From Sciscionella sediminilitoris (lineage in GTDB: Bacteria > Actinomycetota > Actinomycetes > Mycobacteriales > Pseudonocardiaceae): 58,492 nucleotides of DNA. The position numbers and the translations under genes were made by a program. Below are positions 1 to 6,982 of this stretch, piece by piece. Below the pieces are notes generated by a model. It worked only from the letters and a program-made list of their open reading frames with translations, had not been told where the DNA came from and searched no databases. Each line of letters begins with the position of its first letter. Within the stretch, counting starts at the first letter, position 1. The DNA is taken from NCBI RefSeq assembly GCF_000737195.2, contig NZ_JALM01000031.1:1-58492 (forward strand), in the 5' to 3' direction.

Positions 1-54
1 AGTCGGACAGCGAGATGAAGTGCTCCGCGGAGCACTTCATCTCGCTGTCCGACT
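1..54. repeat. perfect 54-bp palindrome at contig start (fold-back)
   Basis: Bases 1-27 are the exact reverse complement of bases 28-54, with no spacer. The right arm (28-54) is in frame with the ABC transporter that follows, so it is the genuine sequence. The left arm is a mirror copy of it. A spacerless perfect palindrome exactly at the sequence edge is typical of a hairpin or chimeric assembly end and not of a biological element. Confidence 0.85.
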
Positions 55-1112
55 CCTACCGGCGCACCCGGCTGCGCGCGCAGCGCTACATCGCGCTGTA
101 CTTCCCCTTCGTCACCTTCCTCTCCGAGTTCGCCCAGGCGCTGGTGCTCGGCTTCGGCGCCACCTGGGTGGCCGGTGGCGGGCTCGCGCCCGGGGTGCTC
201 GTGGCCTTCCTGCTCTACCTCGGCCAGTTCTTCGCGCCGATCCAGCAGCTGTCCAACGTGTTCGACGGGTACCAGCAGGCCGCGGTCGGGTTGCGCCGCA
301 TCGGGGAACTGCTGGGCACCCCGAGTTCGCTGCGCGAGACCGAGCATCCCGTGGCGGTGCCCGCCAAGCTGCGCGGCGAGGTGTCCTGCCGGGATCTCGG
401 CTACACCTACACCGAGGCGCCCGAACCCGCGCTCGCGGATGTGCGCGTGGACATCCCGGCCGGGAACAGTGTCGCCCTCGTCGGCGCCACGGGCGCGGGT
501 AAGTCCACCCTGGTCAAGCTGCTCGCGCGGTTCTACGACCCGACCGAGGGGGCGGTGCTCGTGGACGGGGTCCCGGCCAGCGACTACGAACTGTCCGGGT
601 ACCGGGGCAGGCTCGGCGTCGTCCCGCAGGAGGCGCACCTGTTCACCGGCACCATCGCGGACAACATCCGCTACGGGCGCCCCTCGGCCAGTGATACAGA
701 GGTCGAGCGCGCCACCCGCGCGGTCGGGGCGCTGACCATGGTCGCCTCGCTGCGCGGCGGGTTCACCCATGTCGTCGGCGAGCGCGGACAGGGACTCTCC
801 GCCGGTCAGCGCCAGCTCATCGCGCTCGCCCGCGCCGAGCTCGTGGACCCCGATCTGCTGCTGCTCGACGAGGCCACCGCGGCGCTCGATCCGAGCACCG
901 AGGCCACCGTGCTCGAGGCCAGCGAACGCCTCGCGAACCGGCGCACCACGGTGATCGTCGCGCACCGGCTGGCCACCGCGGCACGCGCGGATCAGATCCT
1001 GGTGCTCGACGGCGGACGGATCATCGAGCGCGGCACGCACACCGAACTGCTCGAGGCGGACGGTTCCTACGCCCGGCTCTGGCGGCACGGCGCCACCGAA
1101 CCGGTCAGCTGA
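30..1112 (+). CDS. ABC exporter (fused membrane/ATPase type), C-terminal part
   Basis: This is the C-terminal part of a type IV ABC exporter half-transporter, which uses ATP to move a substrate out across the membrane. The first ~80 codons are the last transmembrane helices, and the rest is a complete nucleotide-binding domain. Visible motifs are Walker A GATGAGKST, Q-loop VPQE, signature LSAGQRQL, Walker B LLLLDEATAALD and H-loop AHR. The true 5' end lies outside the window, and the ATG at 15 falls inside the artefactual palindrome, so it should not be used as a start. The stop overlaps the next start (TGATG), so the two genes are translationally coupled. The substrate cannot be read from this fragment. 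Confidence 0.9.
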   Translation, partial: EHFISLSDSYRRTRLRAQRYIALYFPFVTFLSEFAQALVLGFGATWVAGGGLAPGVLVAFLLYLGQFFAPIQQLSNVFDGYQQAAVGLRRIGELLGTPSSLRETEHPVAVPAKLRGEVSCRDLGYTYTEAPEPALADVRVDIPAGNSVALVGATGAGKSTLVKLLARFYDPTEGAVLVDGVPASDYELSGYRGRLGVVPQEAHLFTGTIADNIRYGRPSASDTEVERATRAVGALTMVASLRGGFTHVVGERGQGLSAGQRQLIALARAELVDPDLLLLDEATAALDPSTEATVLEASERLANRRTTVIVAHRLATAARADQILVLDGGRIIERGTHTELLEADGSYARLWRHGATEPVS

Positions 1113-1888
1113 TGGAGTTCATCGAGCACTGCGCGCAGATCGGCGCGCAGACCGAACGAGTGCGGGCCGCGCTGCACGGCGCGGATCCGACCGTTCCGGT
1201 GCCCAGCTGCCCGGGATGGAACCTCGGCCAGCTGATCCGGCATCTCGGCGGGGCACACCGCTGGGTGGAGGCGACCGTGCGCACCAGGGCCCGGGAACCG
1301 CTGCCCGAGGAGGACTTCGCGTTCCGCGACCTCACGGCGTTCGCGCACGAGGATCCCTCGGTACTCGGCCCCTGGCTGACCGAAGGCGCCGAGCGGCTCA
1401 CCGGAACCCTGCTGGCGGCCGGGCCGGAAAGCCCGGTGTGGGTGCCGATTCCCGGAGTGCCGAGGACGGCCGCGTTCTTCGCCCGCCGGATGGCCTTCGA
1501 GACCCTGATCCACGGCGCCGACGCACTGCTCGCTCTCGGACAGCCGGTCACCATCGAACCGGACATCGCCGCCGGGGCACTGGCCGAATGGCTCGAATCG
1601 ATCACCTACCCGTTCCAGCTGGAGCGCTCACCCGAGCTCCGCGCGCTGCTCGGCAACCGGCACGCGGTGCAGCTTCGGGCAAGCGATACCGGCGGGCGGT
1701 GGTACATCGAACTCGGCGCCGAACGGATCACCGTGCGCGAAGGGGACGGCCCCGCGAGCGTCGGCCTGCACGGCCCGATCACCGAGCTGCTGCTGGCGCT
1801 CTACCGCCGCCGCCCGATCGAGTGCGTCGAGGTGCGCGGTGACCAGGCCTTCCCCGAACGCTGGCTGGATCTCCTGGCCTTCGGCTGA
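1112..1888 (+). CDS. maleylpyruvate isomerase-family mycothiol-dependent protein
   Basis: The 258-residue protein has the N-terminal helical fold of mycothiol-dependent maleylpyruvate isomerases (MDMPI/DinB-like). The conserved VPSCPGWNLGQLIRHL block at about residues 29-44 and the following HRWVEA carry the usual metal-ligand histidines. A less conserved C-terminal domain ends in a typical PIxLLLALYRR segment. Family members use mycothiol, the actinobacterial low-molecular-weight thiol, or are uncharacterised relatives. Its start overlaps the stop of the ABC exporter by one base, so the two are probably one operon and the protein may detoxify what the exporter handles. That link is inference, and the substrate is unknown. 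Confidence 0.8.
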   Translation: MEFIEHCAQIGAQTERVRAALHGADPTVPVPSCPGWNLGQLIRHLGGAHRWVEATVRTRAREPLPEEDFAFRDLTAFAHEDPSVLGPWLTEGAERLTGTLLAAGPESPVWVPIPGVPRTAAFFARRMAFETLIHGADALLALGQPVTIEPDIAAGALAEWLESITYPFQLERSPELRALLGNRHAVQLRASDTGGRWYIELGAERITVREGDGPASVGLHGPITELLLALYRRRPIECVEVRGDQAFPERWLDLLAFG

Positions 1889-1973
1889 GCGGCCGGTCGG
1901 ACACGCGAGCAGCGGCTAGTTGGACACGTGGGTGGCTCTGACCCGAACGGGTCCACAGCCTGGCTCCACGTAC

Positions 1974-1979
1974 TACCCT
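1974..1979 (+). promoter_or_regulatory. -10 box TACCCT for leaderless DUF1707 gene
   Basis: TACCCT fits the actinobacterial TANNNT -10 pattern and ends 6 nt before the GTG at 1986. No ribosome binding site precedes that GTG. The arrangement predicts a transcript that starts at the start codon itself. Confidence 0.5.
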
Positions 1980-1985
1980 GTGCAC

Positions 1986-2615
1986 GTGGCGGATGAACTG
2001 GAGAAACGCGAGCCGAACGGGATGCGTGCCTCGGACGCGGACCGGGAGAAGGTCGCGCAGGCACTGCACAAGGCGATGGCGGACGGCCGGATCGACGTTT
2101 CCGAGCTGGATGAACGGCTGGCCACGGTGTACAAGGCGAAGACGATCGGGGAACTGACCCCGGTGACCGCGGATCTGCCGATCGAGGCCCCGCTGGCCGC
2201 GCAGCATCAACCCGCCCTGCCGAACCGGACCGGGGGCACCCCAGGCTCGCAGGTCTCGGTGGGCGTGCTGAGCGGCTTCGAGCGAAAGGGCGTGTGGACG
2301 GTCCCGCCGACCCATACGGCGGTGGCGTTCATGGGCGGCGGGGAGCTGGACCTGTCCCAGGCGAAGTTCTCCGCGGCGCACACCACGATCACCTGTGTCG
2401 CGTTCATGGGCGGGATCGAGGTGCGGGTTCCCGAGGACGTGAACGTGCACGTGAACGGGATCGGCTTCATGGGAGCCTTCGACAACAAGATCCACGAGCC
2501 GGACGCGGGCGATGACCGGCCGACCGTGAAGATCACCGGGCTCGCGTTCATGGGCGGGGTGGACGTGAAGCGCCCGAAGCGCCGCAAGCGCGACCGGGAC
2601 GAGCTCGAGTCATGA
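1986..2615 (+). CDS. DUF1707 / LiaF-like C-terminal domain protein
   Basis: The 209-residue protein starts with a DUF1707 domain (residues ~12-60: RASDADREKVAQAL, DGRIDVSELDERLATVYKAKT), a short SHOCT-like module common in actinobacteria. The second half carries three repeats around the phrase FMGG/FMGA, the pattern of the cell-wall-stress LiaF/YvqF C-terminal domain. No membrane helix is evident, so it is probably cytoplasmic or peripheral. GTG 1986 was chosen because a -10 box ends six bases upstream; GTG 1980 or TTG 1920 are alternatives. It overlaps deoC by ATGA. A role in envelope-stress signalling is inferred from the family only. Confidence 0.8.
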   Translation: MADELEKREPNGMRASDADREKVAQALHKAMADGRIDVSELDERLATVYKAKTIGELTPVTADLPIEAPLAAQHQPALPNRTGGTPGSQVSVGVLSGFERKGVWTVPPTHTAVAFMGGGELDLSQAKFSAAHTTITCVAFMGGIEVRVPEDVNVHVNGIGFMGAFDNKIHEPDAGDDRPTVKITGLAFMGGVDVKRPKRRKRDRDELES

Positions 2616-3547
2616 CGGCTCTGGAGGACGTCACCCGGGACGAGGCGAGCCTGACCCGGTTCCTGCACGGGCTTCCCGGGGTGGACGCGGTCGGACTCGA
2701 GCAGCGCGCCGCGGGCCTGGCCACCCGCAGCATCAAGAAGGCGAGCAAGCGCACCGCGATCGATCTGGCCATCTCGATGGTGGACCTGACGACGCTGGAG
2801 GGCGCGGACACGGTCGGCAAGGTGCGCACGCTGTGCGCGAAGGCGCGCCGCCCGGACCCGGACTATCCGGATGTGCCGAGCGTGGGCGCGGTCTGCGTGT
2901 ACCCGGATCTCGCCGGGCTCGCGGTCGGCGAACTCGAAGGCACCGGCGTCGGCGTGGCCTCGGTGGCCACGGCGTTCCCCGCGGGCCGCGCGGCGCGGGC
3001 GGTCAAGCTCGCCGATGTGGCAACCGCGGTGGACGCCGGCGCGACCGAGGTGGACATGGTCATCGACCGCGGCGCGTTCCTGTCCGGGAACTATCGCCTG
3101 GTGTTCGAGGAGATCCTGGAGGTGAAGCGGGCCTGCGGGACGGCGCACCTGAAGGTGATCCTGGAGACCGGGGAGCTGGCCACCTACGACAACGTGCGCC
3201 GCGCGTCCTGGCTGGCGCTGCTCGCCGGGGCGGATTTCGTCAAGACCTCCACCGGCAAGGTCTCGCCCGCGGCGACCCTGCCGGTCACCCATGTGCTGTT
3301 GCAGGCGGTCGCCGACTGGCACGCGCTCACCGGGCAGCTGCGCGGGGTGAAACCGGCGGGCGGGATCCGGGACACGAAGACCGCGATCCGCTATCTGGTC
3401 GCGGTGCGCGAGGTCGCCGGGGAGCAGTGGCTCGATCCCGCCCTGTTCCGCTTCGGCGCCTCCAGCCTGCTCAACGATCTGCTCATGCAGCGGCGCACCC
3501 AGCTCGACGGGCACTACAGCGGCCCCGACTATGTGACGGTGGACTGA
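2612..3547 (+). CDS. deoC: deoxyribose-phosphate aldolase
   Basis: DeoC splits 2-deoxyribose-5-phosphate into glyceraldehyde-3-phosphate and acetaldehyde, the last step of deoxyribonucleoside breakdown. The 311-residue protein has the class I TIM-barrel landmarks: EVDMVID, the Schiff-base lysine in FVKTSTGK (K211) and the second catalytic lysine in GVKPAGGI (K247). It is longer than the ~220-residue E. coli type at its N terminus, as in other actinobacterial DeoC proteins. It begins at an ATGA overlap with the DUF1707 gene and is followed after 1 bp by an aldehyde dehydrogenase, which suggests that the acetaldehyde produced is oxidised directly. Confidence 0.95.
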   Translation: MTALEDVTRDEASLTRFLHGLPGVDAVGLEQRAAGLATRSIKKASKRTAIDLAISMVDLTTLEGADTVGKVRTLCAKARRPDPDYPDVPSVGAVCVYPDLAGLAVGELEGTGVGVASVATAFPAGRAARAVKLADVATAVDAGATEVDMVIDRGAFLSGNYRLVFEEILEVKRACGTAHLKVILETGELATYDNVRRASWLALLAGADFVKTSTGKVSPAATLPVTHVLLQAVADWHALTGQLRGVKPAGGIRDTKTAIRYLVAVREVAGEQWLDPALFRFGASSLLNDLLMQRRTQLDGHYSGPDYVTVD

Positions 3548-3548
3548 A

Positions 3549-4979
3549 ATGGAATGGGAATACGCGCCCGCGCCGGAGAACCGGGACATCGCGCGACTGA
3601 AACCGGATTACCGGATGTTTGTCGACGGGGAATTCGTCGAGGGAGCCGGGCCCGGACTGAAATCGATCAACCCGGCCACCGAGGAAGTACTGGCCGAGGT
3701 GTCCACCGCCGCACCGTCCGATGTGGACACCGCGGTCGCGGCGGCGCGGCGGGCCCAGGAAAAGGTGTGGGGGCCGATGCCGGGCGCCGAGCGCGCCAAG
3801 TACATCTTCCGCATCGCGCGGATGATCGCCGAACGTTCCCGGGAACTGGCCGTGCTGGAAACCCTGGACAACGGTAAGCCGATCAAGGAATCCCGGGACT
3901 CCGACATCCCCACCGCGGCCGCGCATTTCTTCTACCACGCCGGCTGGGCCGACAAACTCGACTACGCGGGATTCGGCCCCGATCCGCGCCCGCTCGGGGT
4001 CGCCGCCCAGGTGATCCCGTGGAATTTCCCGCTGCTCATGGCGGCCTGGAAGATCGCGCCCGCGCTCGCCTGCGGGAACACCGTGGTACTCAAGCCCGCC
4101 GAGACCACCCCGCTGTCCGCGCTGGTGTTCGCCGAGATCTGCGCGGAGGCCGGACTCCCGCCCGGAGTGGTGAACATCCTGCCAGGGGCGGGCGATATCG
4201 GCGCCGAACTGGTCGGGCACGCGGGCGTGGACAAGGTCGCGTTCACCGGTTCCACCGAGGTGGGCAAACAGATTCAGCGCACCCTGGCCGGGACCGGCCG
4301 CAAGCTCACCCTCGAACTGGGCGGCAAGGCGGCGAACATCGTGTTCGAGGACGCCCCGGTCGATCAGGCGGTCGAGGGCATCGTGAACGGGATCTTCTTC
4401 AACCAGGGGCATGTGTGCTGCGCCGGATCCCGGTTGCTGGTGCAGGAATCGGTCGCCGATGAGGTACTCGGCAAGCTGCGCACCAGGATCGGGCGGCTGC
4501 GCATCGGGGACCCGCTGGACAAGAACACCGATATCGGGGCGATCAACTCCGCCGAGCAGCTGGCCAGGATCCGCGAGCTCACCAGCAGCGGGGAGGCCGA
4601 GGGCGCGGACCGCTGGACGAGCCCGTGTCCCTTGCCGGACAAAGGTTTCTTCTTCGCGCCGACGGTGTTCTCCCAGGTTTCCCAGTCGATGCGGATCGCC
4701 CGCGAGGAGATCTTCGGACCGGTGCTCTCGGTGCTGACCTTCCGCACCCCGGACGAGGCGGTCGCGAAGGCGAACAACACCCCGTACGGGCTCTCCGCGG
4801 GGATCTGGACCGAGAAGGGATCCCGGATTCTCTGGGCCGCGCAGCGGATGCGGGCCGGAGTGGTCTGGGCGAACACCTTCAACCGTTTCGATCCGACCGC
4901 CCCGTTCGGCGGCTATCAGGAATCCGGGTTCGGCCGCGAGGGCGGGCGCACCGGACTGGAGGCATACCTCGATGTCTGA
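3549..4979 (+). CDS. aldehyde dehydrogenase, catalytic partner of a split ALDH16 pair
   Basis: This 476-residue NAD(P)+-dependent aldehyde dehydrogenase has its key residues intact: the PWNFP substrate/cofactor loop near residue 156, the general base E256 in LELGGK, and the catalytic cysteine C290 in GHVCCAGSR. The Glu-Cys spacing of 34 matches the classical 268/302 pair. The C terminus ends in FGRE-GG-GLEAYLDV. It follows deoC by one base and overlaps the next, non-catalytic dehydrogenase-like gene by 8 bp. The likely substrate is acetaldehyde from DeoC (inferred from the operon). The closest architectural match is the catalytic half of bacterial ALDH16. Confidence 0.92.
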   Translation: MEWEYAPAPENRDIARLKPDYRMFVDGEFVEGAGPGLKSINPATEEVLAEVSTAAPSDVDTAVAAARRAQEKVWGPMPGAERAKYIFRIARMIAERSRELAVLETLDNGKPIKESRDSDIPTAAAHFFYHAGWADKLDYAGFGPDPRPLGVAAQVIPWNFPLLMAAWKIAPALACGNTVVLKPAETTPLSALVFAEICAEAGLPPGVVNILPGAGDIGAELVGHAGVDKVAFTGSTEVGKQIQRTLAGTGRKLTLELGGKAANIVFEDAPVDQAVEGIVNGIFFNQGHVCCAGSRLLVQESVADEVLGKLRTRIGRLRIGDPLDKNTDIGAINSAEQLARIRELTSSGEAEGADRWTSPCPLPDKGFFFAPTVFSQVSQSMRIAREEIFGPVLSVLTFRTPDEAVAKANNTPYGLSAGIWTEKGSRILWAAQRMRAGVVWANTFNRFDPTAPFGGYQESGFGREGGRTGLEAYLDV

Positions 4980-5832
4980 TCGGGTGACCGTGGCGAAGAC
5001 CTACAAGCTCTACCTCGGCGGGTCCTTCCCGCGTTCGGAATCCGGCCGCACCTACGCGGTCACCGACGCCCAGGACCGGTTCCTGGCGAACGCCGCGCAG
5101 GCCTCCCGCAAGGATGTGCGGGACGCCGTCGCCGCCGCGCGCAAGGCGTTCCCCGGCTGGTCCGGGGCCACCGCGTACAACCGCGGCCAGGTGCTCTACC
5201 GGGTCGCGGAGATGCTGGAGGGCCGCAGGGAACAGTTCGTCTCCGCGGTGCGCGATTCGGAGGGCGCGCCGGACGCTGCGTCCATTGTGGACACAGCGAT
5301 CGATCGCTGGGTGTGGTACGCGGGCTGGACGGACAAGATCGCGACCGTGCTCGGTGCCGCGAATCCGGTCGCCGGACCGTATTTCTCGTTCACCGTGCCC
5401 GAACCGACCGGCGTGGTCGGGGTCTTCGCCCCGCAGCACTCCTCGCTGCTCGGACTGGTGAGCGTGCTCGCCCCGGTGCTCGCCGCGGGCAACACCGCGG
5501 TGGTACTGAGCAGTTCCGCGCGCCCGCTTCCCGCGATCACCCTCTCCGAGGTGCTGGCCACCTCCGATGTGCCCGGCGGGGTGGTCAACGTACTCACCGG
5601 GGACACCGGAGAGCTCGCCGGGCATCTGGCCACGCACGCCGATGTGAACGCGCTCGATCTGTGCGGCGCCCCCGCCGATCAGGCTGGCGAACTCGAACGC
5701 GCCGCCGCGGAGACGGTCAAACGGGTGCTGCCCGCCCCGGCGAGCGAACCGGACTGGTCCAGGCGCCCGGACATCAAGCGGCTGCGCACCTTCACCGAGG
5801 CGAAAACGGTCTGGCACCCGACGGGGACGTAG
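4972..5832 (+). CDS. aldehyde dehydrogenase-like protein lacking the catalytic domain
   Basis: The 286-residue protein resembles the NAD-binding half of aldehyde dehydrogenases (VPEPTGVVGVFAPQHSSLLGLV; ITLSEVLATSDVPGGVVNVLTGDTGELAGHL) but stops before the LELGGK and catalytic-cysteine segments. It ends in a short tail (FTEAKTVWHPTG) and not in a frameshift, so it looks like a designed short protein and not debris. Fused two-domain ALDH16 enzymes carry a comparable non-catalytic second domain, so a structural or oligomerisation role with the upstream enzyme is the best inference. The 3' end overlaps the convergent terpene cyclase by 41 bp. Confidence 0.8.
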   Translation: MSDRVTVAKTYKLYLGGSFPRSESGRTYAVTDAQDRFLANAAQASRKDVRDAVAAARKAFPGWSGATAYNRGQVLYRVAEMLEGRREQFVSAVRDSEGAPDAASIVDTAIDRWVWYAGWTDKIATVLGAANPVAGPYFSFTVPEPTGVVGVFAPQHSSLLGLVSVLAPVLAAGNTAVVLSSSARPLPAITLSEVLATSDVPGGVVNVLTGDTGELAGHLATHADVNALDLCGAPADQAGELERAAAETVKRVLPAPASEPDWSRRPDIKRLRTFTEAKTVWHPTGT

Positions 5833-6841
5833 CGGCGAACAACTCGTCCACATAACCCGGCCGCCCCTGCACGAGGGCTTCCGGGGCGCGGTACCGGCCG
5901 ACCTCGAAGTGCCAGTCGAAATTACCGCGCACGAGCGCGCGCAGCCCCGCGATTCCGGTGCGGGTCTCGGCACGTACCGGTTCGCCGAATCCGGCCGTCT
6001 CCAGATGATCGAGCAGTATCCGCGCGGACGCGTCCAGCATCTCGATGCGTTCGGTGAGCAGCACGTTCACCGCTTCGACCGCCTCGCTGGTGCTCATTCC
6101 GGAATGCTTTTCGTGCAACAGCACCGAATTGTGCGTGTAGCCGAGCCTGCGTTCCTTCTCGCCGGAGAGCACGTCGTTGAACAGGCCGATGTGTTCGGCC
6201 GCCGCACCGCACAGCGCGCCGAATTCCGGGAGCTGGTGCACCGCGGCCGGAAGCTCGATACCGAGGGCGGCCTCCATGAGATCCACGCACCACAGGGTGC
6301 CCACCGTGTGCCGCCGATGCGCCAGATACTCCGGGATCGCCGGGAATTCCTCGCGCGATCGCTGCACGGTCTCGGTGTGATAGGACCACAGCCAATCCCG
6401 CAGGTTCACCTCGAACCGCAACCGCCAGCCGCCGGACCGGCCGCGCGTGGTGCGCTCCCACAGTTCGGCGAGCGCCACGGCGAACCCGTTGCCCGGATCC
6501 GGATTCCCCTCGACGGCGGCGAGCAGCCCCTCGATCGCCCCGCGACAGCGCGCCGCGTCCCGCCCTGCCGGTCCGTCGTCGAGCTCGTCGTCCACGATGA
6601 ACGCCCAGGCGAGCCAGCGACACAGCAGGCCGAACCAGTCCGGGTGTGCCGCGGGGAAGCAGCGGGCCACCATCAGCTCCGGCCGGGTGCGCTCGACATG
6701 CTGTTCGCGCGCCGCGGCCGAGCGCAGCAGCCGGTGCCCGTCGACCCAGTCCCACAGTGGCACCGATTCCTCGCGTAGCGCGGGATGCACGGCCGGGCGA
6801 TACGGCATCACGAATGCGGGCAATCCCTCTCGTGCTCTCAT
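5792..6841 (-). CDS. class I terpene synthase (terpene cyclase)
   Basis: A 349-residue bacterial class I terpene cyclase that would ionise and cyclise a linear prenyl diphosphate. It begins with the family hallmark LPAFVMPYRP. It then shows the Mg-binding aspartate motif DDELD (84-88), the second metal motif NDVLSGEKE (222-230), an upstream arginine pair (HRRHT, ~176) that could sense diphosphate, and the C-terminal GRYR. The start was set at the ATG at 6841, giving a usual family length; longer in-frame starts add only low-complexity Arg-rich sequence. No P450, methyltransferase or prenyltransferase is in the same operon. The product cannot be predicted from sequence alone. Confidence 0.9.
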   Translation of the reverse strand: MRAREGLPAFVMPYRPAVHPALREESVPLWDWVDGHRLLRSAAAREQHVERTRPELMVARCFPAAHPDWFGLLCRWLAWAFIVDDELDDGPAGRDAARCRGAIEGLLAAVEGNPDPGNGFAVALAELWERTTRGRSGGWRLRFEVNLRDWLWSYHTETVQRSREEFPAIPEYLAHRRHTVGTLWCVDLMEAALGIELPAAVHQLPEFGALCGAAAEHIGLFNDVLSGEKERRLGYTHNSVLLHEKHSGMSTSEAVEAVNVLLTERIEMLDASARILLDHLETAGFGEPVRAETRTGIAGLRALVRGNFDWHFEVGRYRAPEALVQGRPGYVDELFAATSPSGARPFSPR

Positions 6842-6969
6842 GTCCGGCAGCGTGACACGGGCCACGGCCGCGCGTACACGCGACGTTCCACCGCACGGAA
6901 CAACGCGATACCTACGCCGGTCCCGCCGATCTTGACGCGCTGTTGAGGCCGCGCGGGCGCGCGCGAACC

Positions 6970-6975
6970 TAGCGT
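6970..6975 (+). promoter_or_regulatory. -10 box TAGCGT for leaderless KimA-like gene
   Basis: TAGCGT matches TANNNT and lies 7 nt upstream of the GTG at 6983, with no Shine-Dalgarno sequence between. A possible -35 TTGAGG sits at 6943-6948, at a longer than ideal spacing of 21 bp. Confidence 0.5.
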
Positions 6976-6982
6976 TTCCGGT

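Noticed and set aside
1-54. Palindrome as a real operator or transposon end
   Set aside because: It lies exactly at the contig edge and one arm is the coding sequence itself, so an assembly artefact is more likely.
4972-5832. Second aldehyde dehydrogenase as a truncated pseudogene
   Set aside because: There is no internal stop or frameshift, it ends in a distinct tail and it overlaps its neighbour tightly, so it looks like a functional short protein.
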